Assembly (NCBI RefSeq): GCF_000422265.1
Contig: NZ_AULL01000016.1
Span: 248,001-312,000, forward strand
DNA length: 64,000 nt
Reading direction: 5' to 3'
Origin: Kaistella palustris DSM 21579
Lineage (GTDB): Bacteria; Bacteroidota; Bacteroidia; Flavobacteriales; Weeksellaceae
Positions 35,617 to 44,195 of the stretch are shown piece by piece (the first letter of the stretch is position 1; every line of letters begins with the position of its first letter). The notes under the pieces are model-generated. The model did not search any database and was not told where the DNA came from. It saw only the letters and a list, made by a program, of their open reading frames with translations. Position numbers and translations under genes: made by a program.

Positions 35617-36843
35617 TTAAATTTTTACTTTGTACATGAGTGGCTGCGCATCAACAAAATTCTCGGGCGTAAGACTTGGGATTATTTTCTCGGTTTTATC
35701 GAGCAGATCCACAAAGAATGTACGGAACAAGAGCATGACGGCGGGGTTGTTTTCCACCAGTACAGCATACAGACTCAGCGGATGAAACGGGATATCGCCG
35801 ATCTTATCCCGGTCCAGATCATAACCTTCATATTTATCCCAGTAATTTCTTTTAAAATCATTCATCGTTGCGGTACCGGTCGTACTCACATCGAAGGTAT
35901 TGTTAATGAAATTGTTATTGATGATCTTATTCTCCATACAGTTGGAGCTGATCTTCATGCCCCAGCCATTATTTTCGAAATCATTTTCGTAGAAATCGAT
36001 CTTCGTGGCACCATCCAGAAGAATGGCGGTCGTGTTACTGTGAAACTGGTTGTGCTTGATCTTGCTGAAGCCAATATCCTTTAGTAAAAGACCGTAACTC
36101 GCATCGCCCCAGTTATTGATGAAGTTGTTGCCGACCATTCCGATATTGTTGCTGTACATCACAGCCACACCGGCATTGTTGTTATCGAAGGTATTATTTA
36201 CATATACATTATTGTCCGCAAACATAAAATGAAGGCCGTACCGTAAATTTTTCCTGGAGTAGTTGTGGTAAATATAAGAGTTGATGACTTTTTCCAGGTA
36301 AATACCGTCTTTGTGTCCTTCGATATAGTTGTTTTTGATCCAGAGCTCTTCACTTACCCACGCGTGTATGCCGTCGCCGCTGCCTTCCTGCGAAACTGCC
36401 CGCGCAGAAGTGATCCTGTTGTTCTGAATGGTGCATCTGTAACCGCGCTGAATGTAGATGCCAAAATAGTTGTTTTCGAAAATGTTATTTTCTATGGTCG
36501 AAAAATGACTGTCATACAGCCGGACCGCACCAATATTCTCAATTTCATCTTCTCCGGAGTTTATAATCTTAAAACCTTTAAGAACAATATGGCTCGCACG
36601 GAAGGACAGGATCTCATATTTCATTTCGCCGTCCAGCACGGGCCGCCCCAGCCCAATGAGTGTCACCGGTTTGGTAAGGCTGATGTTTCCCTCTCTGTAA
36701 ATTCCATTGTCTACAAAAATGCTGTCGCCGCTTTTTGCAGCAGCAACAGCTGATTTTATGGTTTTGTAAGGTCTGTTTTTCCCCACTTTCAATACGCCTG
36801 AAAACATAAAAAGCGGAAACAGCAAAAGAAAAAGTCTGAGCAT
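35617..36843 (-). CDS. nosD: Nitrous oxide reductase maturation protein NosD
   Basis: 408 residues. Signal peptide, then a right-handed beta-helix of repeated ~22-residue rungs rich in N-x-I/F turns (NNIFENNYFGIYIQ, NNTFDNNNAGVAVMYSNNIG), characteristic of NosD/CASH proteins. Periplasmic partner of NosFY in building the CuZ centre. Ends 57 bp before nosF and starts 8 bp after nosL, consistent with one operon. Confidence 0.93.
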   Translation of the reverse strand: MLRLFLLLFPLFMFSGVLKVGKNRPYKTIKSAVAAAKSGDSIFVDNGIYREGNISLTKPVTLIGLGRPVLDGEMKYEILSFRASHIVLKGFKIINSGEDEIENIGAVRLYDSHFSTIENNIFENNYFGIYIQRGYRCTIQNNRITSARAVSQEGSGDGIHAWVSEELWIKNNYIEGHKDGIYLEKVINSYIYHNYSRKNLRYGLHFMFADNNVYVNNTFDNNNAGVAVMYSNNIGMVGNNFINNWGDASYGLLLKDIGFSKIKHNQFHSNTTAILLDGATKIDFYENDFENNGWGMKISSNCMENKIINNNFINNTFDVSTTGTATMNDFKRNYWDKYEGYDLDRDKIGDIPFHPLSLYAVLVENNPAVMLLFRTFFVDLLDKTEKIIPSLTPENFVDAQPLMYKVKI

Positions 36844-36851
36844 GAAAAAAT

Positions 36852-37262
36852 TTATTTTTGTAATTCGGCACCCAGCGCGGCGGCAGCTTTTTCTGCTTCA
36901 GCCTTATTTTCATAAGCCTGTGTATTCCCGCCCATCGGTGATTTTATGCTTCCGCCAGTGATCAGGTGCGCGTTTTCCAGTGCCAGAAATTTTCCGGTGG
37001 GATAATCGATCACATATTTTTTGGCATTCACGGTTTTCTCCGCTTCGGAACTTTCATACATTGTCATACAGCTTATGTCATCGAATTTATATACGCGGCC
37101 CTTTTCTGTAATGAGTTCTGCTCCAAATTTCTGGTCAGTGATCGTCATTTTACAGTTATCGCACTGGTCACTTTCCAGCAGGAAGTCCTGTGGACCACTT
37201 TTCTGACAGGCAAATAAAAGAAGAGCCGAGCCGGCAACGAGCATGTTTTTTAGAATTTTCAT
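36852..37262 (-). CDS. nosL: Copper-chaperone lipoprotein NosL
   Basis: 136 residues from the ATG at 37262. A longer frame lacks a signal peptide. Lipobox LFAC (Cys19). The CDNCKM motif (Cys34, Cys37, Met39) is the Cu(I)-binding set of NosL, followed by GAELITEKGRVYKFDDISCMTM. NosL delivers copper to apo-NosZ in the periplasm. Third accessory gene behind nosZ. Confidence 0.93.
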   Translation of the reverse strand: MKILKNMLVAGSALLLFACQKSGPQDFLLESDQCDNCKMTITDQKFGAELITEKGRVYKFDDISCMTMYESSEAEKTVNAKKYVIDYPTGKFLALENAHLITGGSIKSPMGGNTQAYENKAEAEKAAAALGAELQK

Positions 37263-37299
37263 ATTTTTTAGTTTGATTATTTTATTAATGGTTTTGAAT

Positions 37300-37890
37300 T
37301 CAGACCGGTGCTTTGCCGCTCTTTTTAAACTCAATAAACGCTAAGATAACCAAAATTACGGCAACACCAATCATGATGCTTCCACCTATGTCCGGATAAG
37401 AATATGCGCCGAAATTCAGCAGTTGTTTGAAGCCGATGAGCGGAGGCTGGTAAGACATTCCGGGCACCACGATCGCCGCGTGCGGATCTAAATTGTGACC
37501 GTAATTATATTCCCACATATAGAAATCGACCATGAAGGCGACGCCAAAAATCAGGAATAAAGCAGTGGTCACGTAGAGCCAGATTTTTTTATTTAAAGCA
37601 GCTGCGATGATACACAGGATTGCATAGAAAGCCAAGGCATAAGGCAGGATCTTAAATTCCCAGAAATCCTCTTCGTGGATGGTTTTCATACCGATATAGT
37701 GGTTAAGCCCGTTGATGATCTCGTAGTCGCCTGTGATCTTATTGGCCCAGAGAAACATGGAGAGTCCTTCGGGATATTGTGGAGCCTGCAGATAGATTGC
37801 CCACATGGGGACAAAAATAGCAATGGCCAGAGCAATTCCGCAGATAATGAGCGCAATTCTGGTCAACTTGAGTAAGGGTTGATTTTGCAT
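37300..37890 (-). CDS. Four-TM membrane protein of the nos cluster (NosB-like position)
   Basis: 196 residues with four predicted transmembrane helices (about 12-32, 82-98, 102-120 and 172-190) and a periplasmic region containing NLDPHAAIVVPGMSY. It lies between nosZ and nosL, where clade II clusters often encode a membrane protein (called NosB in Wolinella). I cannot claim homology; only position, size class and topology agree. It may help electron transfer or assembly in place of NosR, which is absent here. Confidence 0.65.
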   Translation of the reverse strand: MQNQPLLKLTRIALIICGIALAIAIFVPMWAIYLQAPQYPEGLSMFLWANKITGDYEIINGLNHYIGMKTIHEEDFWEFKILPYALAFYAILCIIAAALNKKIWLYVTTALFLIFGVAFMVDFYMWEYNYGHNLDPHAAIVVPGMSYQPPLIGFKQLLNFGAYSYPDIGGSIMIGVAVILVILAFIEFKKSGKAPV

Positions 37891-37936
37891 GGTAATGAAA
37901 TTAAAAAGGGCAGAAAAATCTGCCCTTTATTTTAAA

Positions 37937-39937
37937 TTATTTGGTTTCTCCTTCTTTGACGGGGCTTTGCGCGTTGTCTTTCTTATTATTGAGGGAGTAG
38001 ATCAGCGGTGTGCTGCTACCTGCGGGCGAGACTCTTACATAACCCTGCATTTCCTGGTGCAGCGCACTGCAGAAGTCTGTACAGTACATAGGGTACATTC
38101 CGGCTTTTTTCGGAACCCATTTCAGCGTACAGGTTTCTCCCGGCATAATCAGCAGTTCAGCATTCTGATTTCCTTTGATGGCAAAACCGTGTGGCACATC
38201 CCAGTCCTGCTCCAGATTGGTCACGTGGAAGTAGACTTCATCACCTACTTTTATACCTTCAATATTATCCGGTGCAAAGTGCGAGCGTATAGAAGTCATA
38301 TAAACATGAACCTGATTGCCCTGTCTCACCACTTTACTTTCAGCTTCGCCTTTGGTCGCATACGGGTGTTTGTTTTCTCCGATCTTGAAGAACTTCACCT
38401 GATTTTTGGAAATCATCTCGCCCGGAAGCGCCTGTGCGTAATGCGGTTCGCCGAAAGTCGGGAAATCCAGCAGCAGTTTCATCTTATCTCCACTGATGTC
38501 GAAGAGCTGTGCAGACTGTGCCAGTTCCGGACCTGTAGGCAGATATCTGTCTTTGGTGATTTTATTATACGCCACCACATATTTACCGAAAGGTTTTTTA
38601 GAATCGCCGCCCGGGATCATCAGGTGACCTGTTGAGTAATACGTAGGAACGCGGTCAATCACTTTCAGATCCTTGATGTTCCATCGTACAAGTTCAGAGG
38701 AAACGAACATGGAGGTGATTGCATTTCCCTGTCCGTCGAATTCGGTGTGGAGCGGTCCTAAACCTGGTTTCTGAACCTCGCCGTGGAGTGCTGCCTCATA
38801 TTTTATTACAGGCACACCATCATAATCACCACTGAAGTTTTTCTCAGCGATCGCTTTCTGAATTTTGTCGAAGCTGAACACAGGGATTAATGCGGCCAGT
38901 TTTCCGGAGCCTACAATATATTCACCGGTTGGATCTACGTCGCAGCCATGTGGTGATTTTGGACATGGGATGAAATACATGGCGTCCTTCATATCTTCTA
39001 CAGAAAGTACAAGCACTTCTTTTTTCATTGTTGAAGTTGCGGTGTGCGTACTTTCGTCGTATTTGTTATGCACGTATTCAGTCGCTACTTTTCTGCCTTT
39101 ACCTGCTTTCGCCAGTTCAGCTGCTTTTTTCCAGTTCACCGCCATGATAAAATCTTTATCGTTTTGGGAAGCATTTACTTCAAGAAGTGTATTTGCTTTT
39201 TCTGAATTATAGCAGGAGAAGAAAAACCAGTCACCGGATTTTCCTTTGCCGGCATGCGACAGGTCAAAGTTAATTCCCGGCGCTTCGATCTGGAAAGAAA
39301 CATCCATATCGCCGCTGTCCTTGTTAATACCGATGAAAGAAATCACTCCTTTGAAATTTTCCTTAAAGGAATTGATAGGAACGTCACCGTTCATATCATC
39401 TGTAGGTACCGCGAAACGTGTTCCGGCCACTACGTATTCCGTATTTTCTGTAAGGAACGGTGAGGAGTGATTTCCCGCTGAGTTCGGTAACTCAATAATT
39501 TCAACTGTTTTGAAAGTCTTTAAATCCAGGCGTGCGACCCGCGGCGTATTGTTCGCATTTGCAAACAGCCATCTGCCGTCAACCTCACCGTTGGTTTGCG
39601 ACAACGAAAGGTGGTGCTGATCATCCCAGGGAATAAATCCGTGCGATGTTTCGAGCATAGGTTTTGTTTCCTCACTGTAGCCGTAGCCGTTTTCAGGATT
39701 TACGGCGAAAACAGGAAGAACTTTCAGTAATCTGCCACTCGGTAATCCGTAAACGTTTACCTGCCCGTTGAACCCACCGCTGACGAAATTGTAAAACTCA
39801 TCATACTTTCCGGGCGCAACGTAAACCCGCTGTGCGGCATCACCGCTCACAGCAGTTTCGGTACTTTTTGGCTTACATCCGGTCAGTGCCGTTAAGGCAT
39901 AGATCGAGCACAGTCCAAATAATTTAAGACTTTTCAT
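37937..39937 (-). CDS. nosZ: Nitrous oxide reductase, clade II (Sec/lipoprotein type)
   Basis: 666 residues. The N terminus is a Sec lipoprotein signal (LTGC, Cys21), not a twin-arginine signal, which marks clade II. The seven-bladed propeller contributes CuZ ligands (DDQHHLS, about 103-109; SPHGCDVDPTGEYIV; LGPLHTEFDG; STGHLMIPGG). The C-terminal cupredoxin domain has the full CuA motif C619-x3-C623-x3-H627-x2-M630 (YCTDFCSALHQEMQGY). It reduces N2O to N2 as a terminal electron acceptor. It follows a cytochrome c gene, its likely donor. Confidence 0.97.
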   Translation of the reverse strand: MKSLKLFGLCSIYALTALTGCKPKSTETAVSGDAAQRVYVAPGKYDEFYNFVSGGFNGQVNVYGLPSGRLLKVLPVFAVNPENGYGYSEETKPMLETSHGFIPWDDQHHLSLSQTNGEVDGRWLFANANNTPRVARLDLKTFKTVEIIELPNSAGNHSSPFLTENTEYVVAGTRFAVPTDDMNGDVPINSFKENFKGVISFIGINKDSGDMDVSFQIEAPGINFDLSHAGKGKSGDWFFFSCYNSEKANTLLEVNASQNDKDFIMAVNWKKAAELAKAGKGRKVATEYVHNKYDESTHTATSTMKKEVLVLSVEDMKDAMYFIPCPKSPHGCDVDPTGEYIVGSGKLAALIPVFSFDKIQKAIAEKNFSGDYDGVPVIKYEAALHGEVQKPGLGPLHTEFDGQGNAITSMFVSSELVRWNIKDLKVIDRVPTYYSTGHLMIPGGDSKKPFGKYVVAYNKITKDRYLPTGPELAQSAQLFDISGDKMKLLLDFPTFGEPHYAQALPGEMISKNQVKFFKIGENKHPYATKGEAESKVVRQGNQVHVYMTSIRSHFAPDNIEGIKVGDEVYFHVTNLEQDWDVPHGFAIKGNQNAELLIMPGETCTLKWVPKKAGMYPMYCTDFCSALHQEMQGYVRVSPAGSSTPLIYSLNNKKDNAQSPVKEGETK

Positions 39938-39973
39938 ATAGTTATAATTAAGGTAATTTTTCTAGGCTACGGG

Positions 39974-40477
39974 CTATTTAGCTCCGTCGATCTGGCGCAT
40001 ATATTCCAGAATTTCCCGGGCTTCGTTATCAGCAAGACCCTGGTTTGGCATTCTTACCAGACAAAGTTCAAGCTGTTTCTGTAATTCGGGATCTACGTCG
40101 ATCATTGGGTCGGGATTGGTGATGAAGTTCATGATCCATTCCGGTGTCTGTCTTTTTGTAACGCCTTTCCAGCCTGGTCCTACTAATTTTTCTTCTGTAG
40201 GTTTGTGGCAGGAAGTACATTTTACTTCTGCTACCTTTTTGCCGGCTGCTGCCATAGCAGGATCGAAAGTGCTTACATCAATATTTTCATGTTTTCCCAA
40301 ACCTCTGTTCGGATCGTACTTGGCTGCGGTTGCTTCCATTTCTGCAGTACTCTCATCAGTAGTGGCAGCTGTGGTCTCCGTAGAGCCGGTTGGGATTGAG
40401 TCAGTTTTTTTGTCGCCTCCGCACGAGAACAGAGCGAATGTCAGTGCCGCAACTGCGACTGTCTTTAGTGTCTTCAT
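39974..40477 (-). CDS. Lipoprotein cytochrome c, first gene of the nos operon
   Basis: 167 residues. Lipobox LFSC, a Thr/Glu-rich linker of about 50 residues, and one class I cytochrome c domain with CTSCH and a distal Met in RMPNQGLADNEA. It is anchored to a membrane and probably feeds electrons to NosZ, encoded 36 bp downstream. The promoter -7 box (TAAATTTG, 40500-40507 on the minus strand) and an upstream Crp/Fnr-type palindrome control it. Confidence 0.9.
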   Translation of the reverse strand: MKTLKTVAVAALTFALFSCGGDKKTDSIPTGSTETTAATTDESTAEMEATAAKYDPNRGLGKHENIDVSTFDPAMAAAGKKVAEVKCTSCHKPTEEKLVGPGWKGVTKRQTPEWIMNFITNPDPMIDVDPELQKQLELCLVRMPNQGLADNEAREILEYMRQIDGAK

Positions 40478-40499
40478 ATTTTTTGGTTTTAATATTACT

Positions 40500-40528
40500 C
40501 AAATTTACAAATTTTCCGAGGAGGTGCA
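40500..40528 (-). promoter_or_regulatory. Promoter of the nos operon
   Basis: On the minus strand TTTGC (-33) near 40525-40528 and TAAATTTG (-7, 40500-40507) are about 18 bp apart. The operator at 40531-40546 abuts the -33 box. Confidence 0.65.
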
Positions 40529-40530
40529 AA

Positions 40531-40546
40531 TATGATCGCAATCATA
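40531..40546. promoter_or_regulatory. Crp/Fnr-type operator shared by nos operon and divergent cytochrome c
   Basis: TATGATCGCAATCATA, the same TATGAT-N4-ATCATA palindrome as at 33875. Its centre is near -42 for the leftward nos promoter and near -68 for the rightward cytochrome c gene. Confidence 0.7.
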
Positions 40547-40613
40547 GCCACGGTATGATATTTGTCGCTAGATTTATTCAGTAATTTTATTTATTTTTGT
40601 GAAAAATTAGAGT

Positions 40614-41000
40614 ATGAACAGAATTATCTTGGGATGTGCCTTACTGGCTATTGTATCTTGCAGCAAAAAAGAAATTGACCCTAATGCAGACAGCAATGTG
40701 ATGCTTGAAGAGCCGGTTGTTTCAGTTGTAGATTCGGCAGCAGCTGGCCAACATGCCGGGCTCGCGCTGATCGAAGGTGGTGATTGTCTTACATGCCATA
40801 AGATGGACGCGAAACTTGTGGGACCATCTTACCAGGAAGTAGCAGACAAGTACACTGAAGCCGATGTGGATATGCTTGCCAATAAAATTATTGATGGCGG
40901 TGCCGGTAACTGGGGAGAAATTCCAATGACTCCGCACTCCGGAATGAGCAAGGAAAACGCAAAGAAAATGGTGGAGTATATCCTTACTTTGAAAAGATAA
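40614..41000 (+). CDS. Lipoprotein cytochrome c
   Basis: 128 residues. Lipobox IVSC, short acidic linker, then a cytochrome c domain (CLTCHKMDAKLVGPSYQEV) with distal Met in IPMTPHSGM. It resembles the cytochrome c gene on the other side of the intergenic operator, so the two are likely paralogues with different partners. A TATTTTTG -7 box lies at 40592-40599. Possibly a second electron carrier for the low-oxygen/N2O chain. Confidence 0.88.
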   Translation: MNRIILGCALLAIVSCSKKEIDPNADSNVMLEEPVVSVVDSAAAGQHAGLALIEGGDCLTCHKMDAKLVGPSYQEVADKYTEADVDMLANKIIDGGAGNWGEIPMTPHSGMSKENAKKMVEYILTLKR

Positions 41001-41023
41001 AATTAAATACATAAAACCAACTG

Positions 41024-41052
41024 AACATCTTATTCAAATAAGGTGTTTTTTG
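41024..41052 (+). terminator. Rho-independent terminator
   Basis: AACATCTTAT / ATAAGGTGTT stem (one G-T pair) followed by T residues, 24 bp behind the cytochrome c gene. Confidence 0.8.
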
Positions 41053-41170
41053 TTTTTAAGGAGCCTACACATTTTATTAATCTTTATTAAAATGACCCAT
41101 CCAGATATTTAATTAATACGCATACCTTTTGCACCGCGCCGCCCTATCGCTGACTGCGGCATTCTGTCAA

Positions 41171-41200
41171 TTTGTCACAAATTTTCACTTGGTATATTTT
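41171..41200 (+). promoter_or_regulatory. Putative dnaK promoter
   Basis: TTTG (41171-41174) and TATATTTT (41193-41200) have 18-bp spacing; the last -7 base differs from consensus. No CIRCE-like inverted repeat is visible in the upstream 200 bases. Confidence 0.45.
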
Positions 41201-41249
41201 TAGAGAAATACAAGACAAATAATTATCTAAAATTAAAAATATACATACT

Positions 41250-43148
41250 ATGAGTAAAATAATTGGAATTGACTTAGGTACCACGAATTCCTGCGTGGCG
41301 GTTATGGAGGGTAAAGACCCCGTAGTAATCCCAAACGCGGAAGGTAAAAGAACAACACCTTCAATCGTTGCCTTTACAGAAGACGGCGAAAGAAAAGTTG
41401 GTGATCCGGCAAAACGTCAGGCAGTGACCAACCCCACAAAAACGATTTATTCCATCAAGAGATTCATCGGAACTCACTTTAAAGATGATGCCAACGAAAT
41501 CGGCCGTGTAGCCTATAAAGTGGTGAGCGGACCCAACGATACCATTAAAGTAAAAATCGACGACAGAGAATATACGCCACAGGAAATTTCGGCCATGATC
41601 CTTCAGAAAATGAAGAAAACAGCAGAAGATTACCTTGGCCAGGAAGTAACTAGAGCAGTAATTACTGTACCGGCTTACTTTAATGATGCCCAAAGACAGG
41701 CGACCAAAGAAGCAGGTGAGATCGCAGGTTTAACTGTAGAAAGAATCATCAACGAGCCTACAGCCGCAGCTTTGGCTTATGGTCTTGATAAAAATCACAA
41801 AGATCAGAAGATCGCTGTTTATGACTTGGGTGGTGGTACTTTCGATGTATCTATCCTTGATCTTGGCGACGGTGTTTTCGAAGTACTGTCTACCAATGGT
41901 GATACCCACTTAGGTGGTGATGACTTCGATGATGTGATCATCAACTGGTTGGCCAGCGAGTTCCAGACGGACGAAGGCGTGGATTTAAAAACCGATGCAA
42001 TCGCACTTCAGCGTTTAAAAGAAGCAGCTGAGAAAGCGAAAATTGAACTTTCTTCTTCTACGCAAACGGAGATTAACCTTCCTTATATTACAGCAACTGC
42101 TACAGGACCAAAACACCTGGTAAAAACTTTGACAAAATCCAAATTCGAGCAGTTATCAGCAGACCTGGTAAGACGTTCCATGGAGCCTTGTAAAAAAGCG
42201 CTTTCAGATGCAGGTCTTTCCGTTTCAGATATTGATGAGGTGATCCTGGTAGGTGGTTCTACACGAATCCCGATTATTCAGGAAGAAGTGGAGAAATTCT
42301 TCGGTAAAAAGCCTTCGAAAGGCGTAAATGCCGATGAGGTTGTAGCAATTGGTGCAGCGATCCAGGGTGGTGTTCTGACCGGTGATGTGAAAGATGTACT
42401 TCTTTTAGATGTTACGCCACTTTCATTAGGTATTGAAACAATGGGTTCTGTGTTTACTAAATTGATTGAGGCCAACACAACCATTCCTACCAAGAAATCA
42501 GAAACATTCTCTACAGCGAGCGATAACCAGCCCGCAGTTTCGATCAGAGTCGGACAGGGTGAAAGACCGATGTTCAACGATAACAAAGAGATCGGTAGAT
42601 TCGACCTAGCAGATATTCCACCGGCACCACGAGGAGTGCCTCAGATTGAAGTGACCTTCGATATTGATGCCAACGGTATTCTTCATGTATCTGCAAAAGA
42701 TAAAGGAACCGGAAAAGAGCAGTCGATCAAAATTCAGGCAAGTTCAGGACTTTCAGAAGACGAAATCGCAAGAATGAAAAAAGAAGCTGAAGAAAATGCT
42801 TCCTCTGATGCGAAGAAAAAAGAAGAAGTTGAAGTATTCAACAAAGCTGACAGCCTGATCTTCCAGACCGAAAAACAGCTGAAGGAATTTGGTGATAAAT
42901 TATCAGCAGATAAAAAAGCTGCGGTAGAAAGCGCTCATGCAGAACTGAAAACTGCCTTCGACGCAAAAGATATGGATGCGGTAAAAACCAAAACCGAAGC
43001 TTTAGATGCAGCTTGGATGGCAGCTTCTGAAGAAATGTACGCTGCAGGCCAGCAAGGTCAGCCGGGTGCAGATCAGGCACAGAGCAATCCACAAGGTGAC
43101 GCCGGTGCTGAAGATGTACAGGATGCTGATTTCGAAGAAGTGAAATAA
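41250..43148 (+). CDS. dnaK: Molecular chaperone DnaK
   Basis: 632 residues. Begins [21 protein letters not shown]. Shows the three Hsp70 signatures ([39 protein letters not shown]), the substrate-binding domain and the acidic tail (ADFEEVK). ATP-driven folding chaperone. grpE and dnaJ are not adjacent here. Followed by a strong terminator. Confidence 0.99.
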   Translation: MSKIIGIDLGTTNSCVAVMEGKDPVVIPNAEGKRTTPSIVAFTEDGERKVGDPAKRQAVTNPTKTIYSIKRFIGTHFKDDANEIGRVAYKVVSGPNDTIKVKIDDREYTPQEISAMILQKMKKTAEDYLGQEVTRAVITVPAYFNDAQRQATKEAGEIAGLTVERIINEPTAAALAYGLDKNHKDQKIAVYDLGGGTFDVSILDLGDGVFEVLSTNGDTHLGGDDFDDVIINWLASEFQTDEGVDLKTDAIALQRLKEAAEKAKIELSSSTQTEINLPYITATATGPKHLVKTLTKSKFEQLSADLVRRSMEPCKKALSDAGLSVSDIDEVILVGGSTRIPIIQEEVEKFFGKKPSKGVNADEVVAIGAAIQGGVLTGDVKDVLLLDVTPLSLGIETMGSVFTKLIEANTTIPTKKSETFSTASDNQPAVSIRVGQGERPMFNDNKEIGRFDLADIPPAPRGVPQIEVTFDIDANGILHVSAKDKGTGKEQSIKIQASSGLSEDEIARMKKEAEENASSDAKKKEEVEVFNKADSLIFQTEKQLKEFGDKLSADKKAAVESAHAELKTAFDAKDMDAVKTKTEALDAAWMAASEEMYAAGQQGQPGADQAQSNPQGDAGAEDVQDADFEEVK

Positions 43149-43191
43149 GTCACTGCAGGCACAAGCTTGCACCACCATACTAAACGATGAG

Positions 43192-43222
43192 TTCCCCGGG
43201 TTTTAACCTGGGGAATTTTTTT
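43192..43222 (+). terminator. Rho-independent terminator of dnaK
   Basis: TTCCCC-GGTT / AACC-GGGGAA stem with one interior mismatch and a T run, about 45 bp behind dnaK. Confidence 0.85.
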
Positions 43223-43308
43223 GTTCCCATGTTTGCTGCGACCTGTTTTGTCGTCTTTGCTGTTTAACTTTACTTATATATTAGAGAGCAATTTTAAAAG
43301 CAAAAAAG

Positions 43309-43992
43309 ATGGAAGAGCAAAAAGAATCGAGACTGCGCATTTTGGCGGAAGCTGGAAGCATTGAGATTTGCAGCATCCACAAAGGGAAGCATGAAGGATT
43401 TGATTATTTTCTGCAAGTGTCCGAAGAAGATCTGTTCGGGGCAGGTTTAAAAAATGAAAGCCGGGAAATGCACGAAAGTTTTTATGGCGCTTTTGATGAG
43501 CTGAACGACAAATATCCGTGGCACGATCTGCACTTGGATTTTGTGGGCGAAGATTTTGCCGAATACGTCGCAGATGCATTAGTGAAAAGGCTAAATGATC
43601 CTTTTGAAATGGTGGAAGATTTTCAGCCGGAGAATTTTGAACGTGCGTTGGGTATTAAACTGACTAAAAGGACATTGAAAACTAAAACAGGATTCTTCGA
43701 CATTCAGGTTAAAGGCTTAAGCAGGGAAACGACTTATCATTACCGGGAGTTTCATGATGAATATGCGCAGGAAATCGGTCAGAAATTCAATCTTGAAAGT
43801 ACCGTAGAAACGATCACCAATTACCAGGGCGATTCATTTGATTTTACAGGAACCATCGAAGTTTCCGGAAATACGGTCATCCTCAAAAACAGTTCTCTGA
43901 ACATCAGCCATATTTTACCTTCAGATAAATATTATTTTTTCGCAGAACCTGAGTTTCAGGAGGAAGATAAGTGGAGCTACAGTTTGGTGTGA
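43309..43992 (+). CDS. Conserved hypothetical protein
   Basis: 227 residues, acidic, soluble, no signal peptide. An N-terminal alpha/beta part (RILAEAGSIEICSIHKGKHEGFDYFL) and a helical middle (YVADALVKRLNDPFEMVEDF) precede a beta-rich C terminus. No catalytic motif recognised. It lies between dnaK and the restriction island, about 200 bp before hsdM. It may be an ordinary chromosomal gene bordering the island. Confidence 0.6.
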   Translation: MEEQKESRLRILAEAGSIEICSIHKGKHEGFDYFLQVSEEDLFGAGLKNESREMHESFYGAFDELNDKYPWHDLHLDFVGEDFAEYVADALVKRLNDPFEMVEDFQPENFERALGIKLTKRTLKTKTGFFDIQVKGLSRETTYHYREFHDEYAQEIGQKFNLESTVETITNYQGDSFDFTGTIEVSGNTVILKNSSLNISHILPSDKYYFFAEPEFQEEDKWSYSLV

Positions 43993-44195
43993 GCGATAAG
44001 CAGGAGCCAAAAGTAAATTGCAGACCAGAGCATACTTAAAGCCATCTGGTTGTTTTTAGATTGGCTGCTTACCCGAAAAGCTGTTGTTGAAAAATGTACA
44101 GTATTGTATTATTTTTTCGGTGCAGCGCTGTGTTAATTTTTCTTAAATTTCAACTTCTCAAATAAACGATAAGAATTCAATTTTTACTTTTTTAA

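Noticed and set aside
37889-38635. 248-residue plus-strand ORF
   Set aside because: Antisense to nosZ, with aromatic- and His-rich shadow composition.
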